A model generated the notes under the pieces. The model was not told where the DNA came from and ran no database searches. It saw only the letters and a program-made list of their open reading frames with translations. Below, one piece after another: positions 33,266 to 44,385 of a stretch of DNA of 64,000 nt (positions within the stretch are counted from its first letter, which is position 1; each line of letters begins with the position of its first letter). The stretch comes from Euryodendron excelsum (Eukaryota > Streptophyta > Magnoliopsida > Ericales > Pentaphylacaceae): the NCBI GenBank assembly GCA_033060915.1, contig CM065383.1, positions 9,516,001 to 9,580,000 of the forward strand, in the 5' to 3' direction. The position numbers were made by a program, and so were the translations under genes.

Positions 33266-34617
33266 ATCTTCCCCTCCCCCCAAAAAAAACAGTACCATTG
33301 TCGTCATTACTTACCTGTGTTTACCATCAAACAAATAATAACAACATTCAAAAGCAAAATATTCAACAAAGACCGCTGTATGTAATGCTACAAATTGAAC
33401 CCGAATTGCATATGTAACAATGGATTTTAATTGGACAGGACTTTAGATTACATATTATGTTTCCTGAGATAATTTGTAGTCACATAATTAGATAAAACTT
33501 TGTACTTAAAATTATATTACGTACTATGTTTTCGAAGATAATATGTAAATACTTAATTGGATAGGTCTTTATATTTAATAGGGAGCTTTGTTAGATTATA
33601 ATAGGAATTGAGCACTCAGAAAGAAATCAAGGATGAGATTAATATTTTAGTTCGCAATGAGATAAAAAGTTAGGGGGGGGGTGTTGTAGGGCTACTAGGG
33701 ATGGTAACTTGTTTATCCTATTCGTAGAGAGTTGTGATCATCAAAATAATGTTGATGAGCTCAATGAGATTGGTGAAACATATGTGGAAGAGCTTGAATG
33801 GGCTCTCTTGAAATCGTCCAAGTGGCTGTCTTGATGGAGAAGTTGCATTAATCATATTCACCAGTTAGCATGTGACACTTCTTTATAATTATGGTCAGAT
33901 GGCTGCTTCTTGGGTGTTTGATGTAGAAGAAAAGAGAAAATCTAGAATTTTCCTTGTAGCACGTTTAGGGATTAGTATATTCATGTTTAGAATTAATTCA
34001 ACTTTTATTTTTATATGTTTCATAAGTTAGAATGCTACAGGAAGATATTAATGCTTTTTATCATGTTCTAGGTGTCAAGGGTATTTCACTAATTTTACAA
34101 ATTGCTAGACAGGGGTTGTACGGTCGCCATGGTCATCTTATGGGTCACGTGTACGTGGTTTTATTAGTTTTGGAATATTCTAGTCAGCCAAAAAATTCCT
34201 AATATTTGATATCATGATACTACTAAAATTAGGAAAGCCTATAAATACATATGTAATGTTGCTAGTTATTAGAAAGTGAACATTTTGAGGCTTTGTATTA
34301 AACTTTGAGCAGCCTTACCTTAGGGGGATATTATGCCATCCAAATGAACAAAAAATTAAAAGCTCATCAGAATGATGCTTTACTTTCTAATGAATCTTAT
34401 CTGATAAGTATTTCGAGTAAATATCTAACTAGAATAGAATGCAGATAGAAAGACGAAACATACCATCAACCCTGAAATAGATCTCATATGAAAAGAAAAT
34501 GGGCAGATGAAAAGATTACTAAGACTTTTCAAATAGAATCACTGACCTTTCTTCGTGCCTACTGAGTTCGTACTTCGTGAGAGCAAGGCTTGCAGGAGAG
34601 AGAGAAGCACGGTTGAA

Positions 34618-34654
<37 letters not shown>

Positions 34655-34794
34655 ACAGACAGAGAGGAGAGAGTGAGGCGTGAGGGGAGAGAGAGAGAGA
34701 GAGAGCACAGGCTTAAAATTCCAGTGTCTGTGCTAGAGAGAGAGAGGGGGGTGTGGGTGTGAACTCGAACGACTAGAGCCCTAGTTTTATAACA
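33266..34794. other. MULE 5' non-coding region
   Basis: About 1.5 kb between the transposase start and the right terminal repeat. I see no gene. 34000-34340 has a promoter-like CCTATAAATACAT (about 34230) on the plus strand and could be a remnant of an LTR. A G-run interrupts 33673-33681. Confidence 0.4.
34619..34748. repeat. (GA)n microsatellite
   Basis: GAGAGA runs at 34621-34652, 34677-34703 and 34734-34746, with short interruptions. The plus-strand ORF across it is low-complexity. Confidence 0.95.
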
Positions 34795-35055
34795 TCAATA
34801 AAATCGCTAATTGAATTGGCGATTTTAATAAAATCGCCAATTCAATTGGCGATTTTATTAAAACTGCCAATTCAATTAGCGATTTTTTGCTGAGCGTGTA
34901 TACGGTGTCCTAATACGGTTAAAAACGTTAATTTAATTAGTAATTTTAATGAAAACGCTAATACAATTGACGCTGAACTTGACTCTTGACATTAAGTTAA
35001 AATATTATGCAATTGTGGGATAAAGTTTGTAAAAAATGTGTGAGGGAAACTTACC
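34795..35055 (-). repeat. Right terminal inverted repeat of the MULE
   Basis: Partner of 25890-26150. From the inside it has iterated CGCCAATTCAATTGGCGATTT units (34800-34885), GTGTATACGGTG, then ATTATGCAATTGTGG and GTGTGAGGGAAACTTACC at the tip. Confidence 0.88.
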
Positions 35056-35583
35056 GGTTGTTGGGTAAGGAGAACTTGCCCTCATTGGTCCCGATGCACC
35101 CAGACCCTGCCCCTTGTTTGCAGCGGGTTGTTGTGTAAGGCAAAATAGTTATAAAAAATAAAAAAATCACTGCAGGCTAGAAACGTGTTTTTACTTCAAA
35201 CAATTTATAACAGAAACATTCATTGCTCGAATGATTGCATCCTGGACAACGTAAGCAGTCGAAAGACTCGAATTATTTTTCTTGTCTGTCCTCGGTTTGT
35301 CCGAACCAATAATGGAGTAAGGGCCAAAGTGTGGCCCTGAGGAGCAGTCCTAATCAATAAACAGTACACGACCAGCTCTTCTATTTCTGTTCCCTTTTTT
35401 TTATTTATTTACTTACTGCTTTTAGTTTAAGATATTTTAATTATAGGAAAATAATCACAAAAAATTGTCTTCCATCGAAGATTTTGGACAAGATATGTAG
35501 ACCGACTGGCAGAAAAAAATTGAAAATTTTAGGCTGTGAATTTGGGATTTATTTTAGTAACTAGACATTGTGATTGCCAATAA
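35056..35583. repeat. Rest of R2 and S3 of the tandem array
   Basis: R2 resumes with the right target duplication GGTTGTTGG (35056-35064) and runs to GGCAAAATAGTTAT (about 35150). After an A/T-rich joint, S3 (35175-35583) matches S1 and S2. S3 ends the array on this side. Confidence 0.88.
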
Positions 35584-35590
35584 CAATACA

Positions 35591-35891
35591 TGTATTAATG
35601 AGGCGACATTGAAAAGTTTTAAGTGGTCATTGGAGATGGCGTGAGTGGTGAATCGTGGTTGGCTAAGTAGACTATCACATCAAATTCTTTTAAAAAAAAA
35701 TTCTTTGTACTTTTGTTAGTTAATTATTGAGTTGTGATTCATGTATTAATGAGGCGACATTGAAAAGTTTTAAGTGGTCATTGGAGATGGTGTGAGTGGT
35801 GAATCGTGGTTGGCTAAGTAGACTATCACATTATATTCTTTTAAAAAATTTTTTTTTGTACTTTTGTTAGTTAATTATTGAGTTGTGATTC
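35591..35891. repeat. Direct duplication, 151 bp, two copies
   Basis: TGTATTAATGAGGCGACATTGAAAAGTTTTAAGTGG starts at 35591 and again at 35742. Both copies continue through GAATCGTGGTTGGCTAAGTAG to GAGTTGTGATTCA with only a few differences, mostly in an A/T run. The duplication is recent. Confidence 0.92.
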
Positions 35892-36960
35892 ATAATCCGT
35901 ATACTACGCTTACATTGCATTCAATGATTTTTTCACGGCTAATAATTTGATACGGTCACAACAATTCCACATACCTCTATATTGTGTACTTATATAGGGT
36001 TGTAAACACATTGAGAAGTGGGTTGTGTAAGTTTGATTTTAATAATTAACAAGTTTGAAATATATTTAACTTTGATTTGTTTAAAATAATTTGGTTCGTT
36101 TTACACACCTATACTAATCAACGAGTTGATCTTGATCGAATGATAACTTGATTTGTCTTATACTCCTGTACTAATCAATTTAAGTTCATTAATTAAAAGT
36201 AATGTTAAATAAATTGTATCGATGCATGTGTGTAGACCATTCACTATGTATTGGTAATTGTGTTTTTAGTGTTAAAAATTATAAAAGAATTTAATTTTGA
36301 TGCACTCACAGTGTAAAATTTTTTACACAAGCGAGCACCAGAATGCAATACGTGTCCATGAGTCTTGCATTCCTATGTTGTATTTAAATTGTAAAAGATT
36401 TGTGTTGCATTGTGGTGTCTCCTTGTGTAAAAGAATTCTATACTATCAGTACATCAAAACTAAACTCATTATAAAAACACAAGTTCTAATACTATGTATA
36501 AACAGATAAAACATACTTAAAATAATACATGTTAACAAAACTCTCCCTATATATATTTATATAGTAGAAGCTTTGCAACGAAAAGCAAGGCATGAAAGTA
36601 GGAAGATAATTCAGTTTCCGAAGCACCGAAAAAAAAAAAATGGCAACGTGGAAAGTGAGCTTGATTGCATGCATGATGTTGTCACATCAACTTTACAACG
36701 GCCAATTTTAGGACTTCCGCGAGATCCTTTGCTGTTATGCGAAATTGATCGTTGATCTGCGCAAAATGGAGATTAATTCTTAAATGACATGGTTGGTTAA
36801 TAAATTTTCACTTTAAAAATGAAATAACAGTTATGATTGTTCTTAATTATTAAAATACTATAATTATATTATTGTAACGGGATTTTCTTTACAAAGTTTC
36901 TTCCAACAATAGCATTTTCTTAGATAATAGCATTTTAAACAATAGCATTTGCTTTATACC
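35892..36960. other. AT-rich intergenic DNA, no gene seen
   Basis: Unique-looking sequence downstream of the bHLH gene. I looked here for the missing last bHLH exon (a short segment expected to read like DEFxxTVKDLVKNLR) and did not find it. Short ORFs at 36297-36755 have no recognisable motif. Confidence 0.4.
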
Positions 36961-37535
36961 TTTTCATCTGCTAAATCAAAATTTCTTTGCACGAGGAAAA
37001 TGGTCTCTGGTAAAGTAAGAAAGCTGTTTTAGTTCTTTTAAAGGCTTAGGTATTCTATTGCCCAAAAGAGAGAAAGAAGGAAAAAGAAAATAGATATTGA
37101 AAAGCTATCAGCACATTACTTTTGTATGAATTTTTACACAAATTTTCTGAAAGAATAGCATATTCTTAGATAATATACATTTTCATCTACTAAATCAAAA
37201 TTTCTTTGCATGAGGAAAATGGTCTCTAGACAAGTAAGAAAGCCATTCTTGTTCTTTTTTTTTTTATTTTTTATAGAGAAGTGGGTATTCCTTTGCCCAA
37301 AAGAAAGAAAGAAAGAAAATAGATTTTGAAATGCTGTGGTCACATCATTTTTGTCAAAAATTTTTGTACAACTATTCTGAATGTAAAGCATTATCCTAGA
37401 CAATATACCTTTTCATCTACTAAATAACAATTTCTATGCACGAGAAAAAAGGTCTCTAGTTAAGTAAGAAATCTATTTTTGTTCTTTTAAATGACGAGGT
37501 ATTCCATTGCCTAAAAGAAAGAAAATAGACAGAAC
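36930..37535. repeat. Three imperfect copies of a repeat of about 220 bp
   Basis: TTTTCATCTACTAAATCAAAATTTCTTTGCA with ATGGTCTCTAG...AAGTAAGAAA and GGTATTC..TTGCC.AAAAGAAAG begins at 36961, 37180 and 37410 (spacing 219 and 230). It lies just downstream of the third bHLH exon, possibly within its last intron or 3' region. The copies have drifted considerably. Confidence 0.8.
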
Positions 37536-37644
37536 ATCACATGTTATTATCTTGACAAATAAAATTTTTTAGTATGAAGGTAAAGTCAAAATTATTACTA
37601 TTATTATTATTAATGTTATCCAAGTAAAAAAGAGGATGAAATAC

Positions 37645-39461
37645 CTGAGCAATAATAGTTATATCAAGAGCAGCATTGCCAAATGGCACGGCAATACTGC
37701 TGATGACATTCACACGAAGTGCTTCAATTTCGCTTAATATCTTTGCTGGTGCACCAACACGTTTCTCGCACTGGATTCTAACCAGCACATCATTGTCTGA
37801 AACTGCTACTTCTATCTTGGGAGACAATTGCTTCAAGTTTTCATCAAACTTATTCCCTTCAGATGAAAAATTCTCATCACCATGACGATCAGAAGGTCGA
37901 GATCTCTTCACAGAAAATGCTGTAGGTGTAGGATCCACCGATTTTTTCTTCTCCCCTTTCTCGAGCGTTTGCACGCGTTCTCTAAGCTGCTTTATGTACC
38001 TAACAGCATCTTCTAATATAGAAGCCTTGTCCATCTACACATCCATGACCATGTGAGTGAAACACATAGAAACTAATGCGATAATGTTTGTTTTGGTCTC
38101 GTCTCTAGTTGCAACAAAGAGAACTGAAAATGATATGAGAAACGGAAGCGTGAAACGTATAAAAAAATGATGAGAAACGGGAGACACTATGTAATATAAA
38201 ATTAAATAGAATATTTATGAAAATATATATTAAAACACTAAAAAGAAGCAATATAAAGTATTTAGAATGCAATTATGATTAGTGAAAAACTAATACTACA
38301 CAATATCTATAAACTTTTACTAAAATAATAAGATTTTAGAGTGTCAAAAATAGTAAAAAATTATGAGAAACAAATTTCTAAATAGTTTTCATGATATTTT
38401 TTAATAGTTTCTAACAAGTTTCTTGAAATTATATTAGAGTTGTAAAAATGTCTCATAATTATTTCTTAAAGTTTTATGAGAGTTTCATCTTTATCATCTA
38501 AAAGCGAGTTTCAAGATAAGCAGGCTTTCATTCTCAAAAGAGAATTTCTTGTAACTATGGGACTTTCACCTCCCTTTTTCGCCATGAAGCTTGAAGATAT
38601 TTAAACAAGTTAGAACTTCAAATAAAGCATAAAGAATAAGTATCATTTATCGGAAAATAATCCCCTAACAAAATCTGACAAGTTTCCCCTACAGAATAAT
38701 ATAGGAGTTGCAGATTAAAAGTGTTTAAAGCTTTGTTATTGACAAGCCAGAAAAGATCGAACTATTGATACCTTCTTTAGGCCTGGAATAAGGGCGGAGA
38801 GAGAGATGAGCTTTTGGTTTAGCCTTTCTCGACGCTTCCTCTCTGCCAAAATGTGATTTTGAGCTTGCAATGGTGCCCTACTTGTGGCGGCAACTCCTCT
38901 GCTCCTCTTGCAACCTTCCGACGTATCATGTAGATTCTCTTCAGAACTCGGCGAATTCATCAACAAAAAGTTTATATTTTCTTGAGACATCATTTCATCA
39001 TCCTTAGGCTTCCCAATGCAATTTATGTTTCCATCGAGCGAAACAACATCGGAGAAAGAAGAAGACCCAACCAGATCCGTATTTTCAGTGGTGTGAGAGT
39101 TTCCATTGTTAGCAATGAGATCTTCGGCCACAAGTTCTGAAGTTTCAATGTGTGTGCTCTCATTATTGAGAGATATGTAAGGAGAGCACCCCTCTGGGGA
39201 GAAACACTTGAAATTGATATCATCAAGTAAGTGATCGCCGGAATCTATCTGGTATTGACTGATAAGGTCGGAATCTTCCATTGCCTAAGAAATTAAATGA
39301 ATATTCATGACGATCAAGTTAAGAACAATCCATGGAAAAATGCATTTATTGTATGTGTGTTAGTATTCATTCATCAAATTAGTATGGTTTCATTATATAT
39401 ATATATATATATAGGACAAACTTACCAGTTCATGTAGCCAGTCAGTCGACAATACATCCAT
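37645..39461 (-). CDS. bHLH transcription factor, subgroup IVa-like (bHLH18/25/NAI1 type)
   Basis: A DNA-binding regulator acting in the nucleus. Three exons are supported: 39461-39426 (MDVLSTDWLHEL), 39284-38772 and 38034-37645. Introns are 39425-39285 (GTAAG...TAG) and 38771-38035 (GTATC...TAG), and a third donor is at 37644 (CAG then GTATTT). Together they give 313 residues. The basic region HILAERKRRERLNQ has the His-Glu-Arg set that predicts CACGTG binding. It continues through helix 1 (SLSALIPGLKK), the intron and helix 2 (MDKASILEDAVRYIKQL). A VKRSR segment follows, then an ACT-like C-terminal domain (IEVAVSDNDVLVRIQCEK...ALDITIIAQ). Family members end with about 25 more residues after this donor; I did not find that exon. 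Without splicing, the frame stops at 37537. It is the only clear host gene in the window, and no internal stops are present. Confidence 0.93.
39396..39413. repeat. (TA)n microsatellite in bHLH intron 1
   Basis: A run of TA repeats within the 141-bp first intron. It is likely length-variable between individuals. Confidence 0.9.
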
Positions 39462-39996
39462 TAGTGCAGCTTCTTTGTTTTTAACCCTACATAGCCAGGG
39501 TTAATTATCCCAGAAGTCACTGAGATGTCATAAACGAAATTGTCGATGAAGTAAAGCATGATTAAAAATGAAAATATGTTTCAAAATATGTTGCTTTGCG
39601 GTTAAAGAAACTAAAAATCGTCAAGCAGTTAGTTAAGTACGCACGTATCCTTCATACTTTATAATAAGGAAATATCATTTTTGTATTTTTTGTTCTTCTT
39701 GTCTTTCGAAGGAAAAATCAAAGAAACAGTTGGAAAACCGATATGACTGGATATAGGAATTATAGAATTGGATCCTCGCCATTACAATATTGAAATGGAG
39801 ATTTTTATTCCATTGAATATTTCGTCAACACATTATTTACAATTAAATAGACACACCAGAATATGCCACCAATCTTTGGGTTTCCAAAACCATTTGCAAC
39901 TAACCGTTAGCTTCAAATAACGAAATAACAACAAAATAAACAAACAATCCCATTACTATGTCAAACCGAGGTTTCCTAATACAGACGTCTCCCTTC

Positions 39997-40036
<40 letters not shown>

Positions 40037-40443
40037 AATGCATAGCTGGTTTGTGATGATCAGAAATTGCAATCTCATCCAGCTCTCTCTGTGTAGGGTT
40101 TTTATTTTTTATTTTTTTTTATATTCAACCCCAATATTTTCCATAACAATATCTCATAATTATTTGTAGGAAACGACATCTGATAACATGTTCGAAAGTC
40201 CCAAGTAAGGAGGCAGAGTTGAATAAAGACTCCATGTTGTAATAGAGAGGATCTTGGTCCATAATTATGCATGTCAACGCAGTTGGAAAAGAGAGGGGTT
40301 AGAAACATGACCTGTTATAAGATTGATCAGTTCAAGAAGCAAAACAACAATGAATTTGTAGAGAATTATATAGATGCACAAGGCCTAAAGAAGCAAAGCA
40401 CACTGCCACCCAAAGAGACCATGAGTGTTACTGAAAGCATACC
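39462..40443 (-). other. 5' leader region of the bHLH gene, probable leader intron
   Basis: About 1 kb separates the start codon from the TATA box. A donor-like AAG/GTATGC at 40443/40442 and an acceptor-like CTATGTAG just upstream of the ATG (about 39492) would form a leader intron. The stretch includes a (CT)n microsatellite (40000-40034). No other gene is seen. Needs transcript evidence. Confidence 0.4.
40000..40034. repeat. (CT)n microsatellite
   Basis: A pure CTCTCT run of about 35 bases; on the bHLH sense strand it is (GA)n. GA-rich leaders are common in plant promoters. Confidence 0.95.
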
Positions 40444-40513
40444 TTAAAGAGAGACGATCGAGGCTGTTCTCTTTCCAAATACCCCAAGATGGAGAACTTG
40501 TGTTCGTAGCTTT

Positions 40514-40522
40514 CTTTTTATA
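40514..40522 (-). promoter_or_regulatory. Probable TATA box of the bHLH gene
   Basis: The minus strand reads GTGCAAAGTATAAAAAGAAAG, with TATAAAAAG at these positions. A pyrimidine-rich stretch 30-40 bases downstream would be the transcription start area. It lies about 80 bp from the MITE at 40603-40787. Assignment to the bHLH gene depends on the inferred leader intron. Confidence 0.5.
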
Positions 40523-40602
40523 CTTTGCACTCAGTGCATGTAATGTCTTCAATAGTTTTTTACCTAAAAAATCACGTGTGGGAATTGGGAATAGTTCATT
40601 TA

Positions 40603-40787
40603 GGGTCGTTTGATAGAATTTTCAGCCTAATTTTTTTTAGTTTATAAGTAAAAAAAAATTAATGTTTTTTGACTTTTTTGCTTTTTGCTTTTTGTTGTAG
40701 CTTTTTTGTGAGTTATAAACAAAAATTTTAGTTTTTTTGCTTATTAGTCAAAAAATAAAATAAAAAAAAACTATATCAAACAGACCT
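40603..40787. mobile_element. Tourist-like (PIF/Harbinger) MITE, 185 bp
   Basis: Flanked by TTA on both sides (40600-40602 and 40788-40790). The ends are GGGTCGTTTGATAGA and, on the other strand, AGGTCTGTTTGATATAG. The inside is A/T-rich and non-coding. TTA duplications and GGGTCTGTTTG-like ends are typical of Tourist MITEs. It sits about 80 bp upstream of the probable bHLH TATA box. Confidence 0.75.
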
Positions 40788-40790
40788 TTA

Positions 40791-42300
40791 ATCACAATTC
40801 AGAGAACAATTAATGAGCAATTTTAGAGTGTCACATAACTCTGAAACATCCTTTTGCAATACAAAATTATTTTTTGAATGATTGGGTTTCGAGTCAATTT
40901 GCTGGTATCAAGATTAATACAAGAGCATGTACAATATTATGTCCGCACAAGTTAAATAATTATCAAACCAAAGACCATAGGAGTAAGCCTACGGAATTAA
41001 TAGTACTAAAGAGTTTCGAACTTGAGATTTTTAGAGCAGACCCAGCTTCAGATCTTGACCTTGACAATCATGCCAATCTCTTCAGGTTCTTCCATAATAC
41101 AATACGTTCCATGTAAGTGAGTCCCAAACACATCTACTAAATTCAATCAAGACTAATTTATAAAGAATATAGCACACTGCATTGTGAAAAATAAATAAAT
41201 AAATAAATAAATAAAAGTGACATGGAAGAGTATTGAGAATCACTCTCAATTGAGGTTTGGGATCTCCCTTCTGTATCACCTACTTGAGTGGAACTAGATG
41301 GGCCACGTAGACCTGGAAAATATATTGCCTATTGTTCACTTAATCACAATCAGTCCAAACTACTTAAATTATGTAGGTCCATGTCCATGTGAAATGGGTA
41401 CATTACTGACCTACTCCCTCCCAAAAAATAAAAAATAAAAAAAATTACTGGGAATAACATGGTACTCAAACAATAAGTACGGTACCTTACGTACAGTTAT
41501 TACTTCAGATGGTAGTTATCAATTTGATTGATTACAATTACTATTTAATATAATAATATTTATCATAAATTTTGAATCATTGTGGTAATGACATACAACG
41601 CTTGTGCTAACTGCTAACCTCATGTCACATTTGTGTTACAAGCATTTTCACTAAATAACTCAAATTTATAAAAAAAAATTCTCAGTCAATTAATGCTCAA
41701 CAGCTGGGATTATAAGGTACCAATATCTTAGAAAATTCTCTAAGGTGAAAAATTCACATTACTCTAGTGATTCTGAGTACTGGACCTGTTTAATTTTCAA
41801 AGAAAAGTTCAGTTTTTATTTTATCTTAAAATTATGAGTAAAAATAATAAGTATTTTAATTGAAAATTTAAAAAAACTACAAACTACCACAATTCTATAC
41901 AAAATATTTTAGAAAAATGCTGGCCATCGTCCAACGCTCAGATGTTGGACAGGCGCTCTAATAGGTTGACGTGTGGCCTTTCACTTCCTTAGTGCACTTG
42001 GCAATCGGAAAAGCCATGGGTTACTCTTCAAGCTTTCTGACATACCATTGAAGTGATTTTTTATTTAATAACAAAATAATATGTAAGACAAAATAGCTCT
42101 CTTTCAAGTAGAACAAAAAAAAAATACTGTGAGCCACACTCTCCCTCTCTCGTCCGTCCGGCTAGGCTCCATTTTCTCAGCCAAAAAATGTTAACTACAA
42201 TCGCGATCGAAGAAGGTCAATTTCTGATGTCAGATGGGATCCATTTACCCACGTGGATGGGTGGAATTTTTTATAATTTTTAAAATTCATCGACACTGTA
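40791..42300. other. Intergenic DNA, no gene seen
   Basis: AT-rich, with no motif-bearing ORF. 41189-41214 is an (AAAT)n run. From about 41917 the composition changes (GTTGGACAGGCGCTC...) and the sequence may already be the LTR of the copia element that follows; I could not fix that LTR's start. Confidence 0.4.
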
Positions 42301-42310
42301 ATTTCTAATT

Positions 42311-42506
42311 CCCTTCTACACCGCAAAGAAGGAAAAATAAGAAATGGAAGAAAGTCATCACATCTTCGATAAGTTGGCTACCGCCGTCGTCGAAGGAAGA
42401 GTCAAATTCCCTTCTACACCGCAAAGAAGGAAAAATAAGAAATGGAAGAAGGTCGTCACATCTTCGAGAAGTCGGTTACTGCCATCGTCGAAGGAAGAGT
42501 CAGCTT
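42311..42506. repeat. Direct duplication, 98 bp, in the copia LTR region
   Basis: CCCTTCTACACCGCAAAGAAGGAAAAATAAG...GTCGAAGGAAGAGTC occurs at 42311 and 42409. Duplications in this position of an LTR often carry regulatory sites, but none is identified here. Confidence 0.85.
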
Positions 42507-42826
42507 GTTCCCACTGTTGGCTACCTTTATCGTCAAAGATTTGCAGCTGCCCTTGTTGATATGACAAGTTTTCTCCTCTCCCTATAAATTGTGGTTAGAG
42601 TTAAGTACGAAGATGTGTGTGTGCAATTGTAGGGTGAGGCAAAGATATATGCAGAGTTGTATTTGTTTGAGTGGCTTTGTTGTGTTGTGAGAGTTGAGAG
42701 TTGTAATTTTCTCCTTAAATTTTAATCCCGCTACCGTGGAAGTAGGCAAATTGTCAAACCACATTAATTCTTGTGTCTCTCTCTTTGGTTGTGTGTGTGT
42801 TTCTAGGTTTATTTCGCACAATAAAT

Positions 42827-42838
42827 TGGTATCAAAGC
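42827..42838 (+). other. Copia primer-binding site
   Basis: TGGTATCAAAGC, the classic copia site complementary to the 3' end of initiator methionine tRNA (TGGTATCAGAGC in the consensus), six bases after the putative LTR end. Confidence 0.85.
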
Positions 42839-42879
42839 CATTAGTTTGCCACTATGAGGTAGTGTTTAGATTTTAAGTT

Positions 42880-43150
42880 GGTCAGATCCAACTTTCGATC
42901 ACACCTGAAGATTCGTCTCACCAAGACGAACACGTTGCTGTAAACCACATAAAAAACAGAGGTTCGGCGTTTCATAGATTTGAAATTAAAATTTTTAAAT
43001 TTGTAGTAATTTTTTGGCCAGATCTAACTTTTGATCACACTAGAAGGTTCGTCTCGATAAGATGAACACACTGCCACAAACAGTGTCGAAAACAGAGGTC
43101 CGACACTCCATAGATCTGAAATTGAAATTTTCAAAACTATTGTAATTGTT
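42880..43150. repeat. Duplicated leader sequence in the copia element
   Basis: GATC.AACTTT.GATCACAC..GAAG.TTCGTCTC..AAGA.GAACAC appears at about 42886 and 43020, followed both times by ACAGAGGT.CG.C and ATAGAT.TGAAATT. The period is about 134 bp and the copies are diverged. Confidence 0.75.
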
Positions 43151-43554
43151 TGGTCAGAGAAGACAAGTGATATCATCAATGACATCAACATTACATCATT
43201 AGTGATGTCAATAGTGACATCAGCCATAAGTCATCAGTGACATCCTTGCACAGTCAGCCATCAGGTCAGCGTTCAGTCAGGTCCCACATTAATGCTCAGT
43301 TAGTGCCACATCAGCAAAAGTTTGCATAATTGCAAATCTATTCCTGAGGTTCTTGAAATTTAGTTTGACCCCTTAAAATTTATAGAAATTACAATTTCAC
43401 CCTTAAAGTTTTTAAAATTATAATTTGGCCCTAATGTTTTTGAGAATTACAATTTGGCCCCTGAAAATTGTATTTTTTCAGTTGAGCCCCTTTTAAGTTT
43501 TCTACTGCTTCAGATCCAATCGTAAAGCCAAAATTTACTGCATCAAGTGTTCTA

Positions 43555-44385
43555 ATGGCAGAAGCTGCAAAGGAGAGGAGCTTAGAGACTACAAGTAATT
43601 TTGGACAGAGGATTACTATATCCAATGCAAAATTTGAAGTTGAAAAGTTCGTGGAACCAACAACTTTAGAATGTGGCAATGCGAGGTGATGGATGTTTTG
43701 ATCCAATAATAGTTGGACATTGCCTTGAAAGGCAAACCCAAGGTCATGTCAGATGCAGATTGGAACAAGCTAAATCGACAAGCTTGTGGAACAATTCGCC
43801 TTTGTTTAGCCAAAGATTAGAAGTACTTTGTTATGAGGGAGAACAATGCAAAGGAGCTTTGGTAGAAACTCAAGGACAAATACATGACGCAGAGCATTAA
43901 GAGTCGTTTATACCTGAAGAAAAAGCTCTTTCGGTTCTAGTTTTAAAAGGGTATCACTATATTCGAATATCTGAATGATTACAACAACATATTTATTGAC
44001 CTACAGAACTTGAATGTTGAAATCCAAGATGAAGATAAGGCTTTACTTTTATTAAATTCCTTTCCCGATATATATGAGTATTTGATTACCATACTATTGT
44101 ATAGAAAGGAAAAGATTAGTTTTAACGATATATCTAGTATCCTGGTTAACAATGAATACCGCAGAAAGGATAAACAGGGCCACCATGATACATCCAGTGA
44201 AGCCTTTACAACAGGAGGAAGATCAAACATAAGGAATCCCCGAAGAGTAGGAGATTCTTGTTTAAGAACACATGGTAGATCAATCGGAAAGAAACTCGCC
44301 AAAGATAAGTGTGGCTTTTGTCGCAATAAAGGGTACTAGAAGAAGGATTGTCCAAAGCTGAAAGGACAACAGAAGAATTAACCCT
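43555..44385 (+). pseudogene. Copia gag pseudogene
   Basis: The start codon at 43555 gives MAEAAKERSLETTSNFGQ followed by NAKFEVEKF, the usual copia gag opening. The capsid part is readable in pieces, best at 44010-44339 (LNVEIQDEDKALLLLNSFPD, with the UBN2-type LLxSLPxxY pattern). The zinc knuckle region is CGFCRNKGY..KKDC at about 44309-44355: the His is Tyr and a stop follows it. Frameshifts near 43680 and elsewhere disable the gene. Confidence 0.85.

Larger units (their letters stand above)
25890..35055 (-). mobile_element. Mutator-like element (MULE) with PMD gene, 9.2 kb
   Basis: A perfect 9-bp duplication, GGTTGTTGG, flanks the element (25881-25889 and 35056-35064). The ends are long inverted repeats beginning GGGAAAGTTTCCCTGACAC and, on the other strand, GGTAAGTTTCCCTCACAC. 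Three minus-strand genes lie inside: a MURA-type transposase remnant, a plant-mobile-domain gene and a small ORF. All contain stops. A 178-bp tandem repeat lies next to the left end. Removing the element rejoins the R2 repeat precisely. The 9-bp duplication and long terminal repeats are diagnostic of Mutator-type transposition. Confidence 0.93.

Noticed and set aside
34577..34762. Arg/Glu-rich ORF
   Set aside because: Translation of a (GA)n microsatellite.
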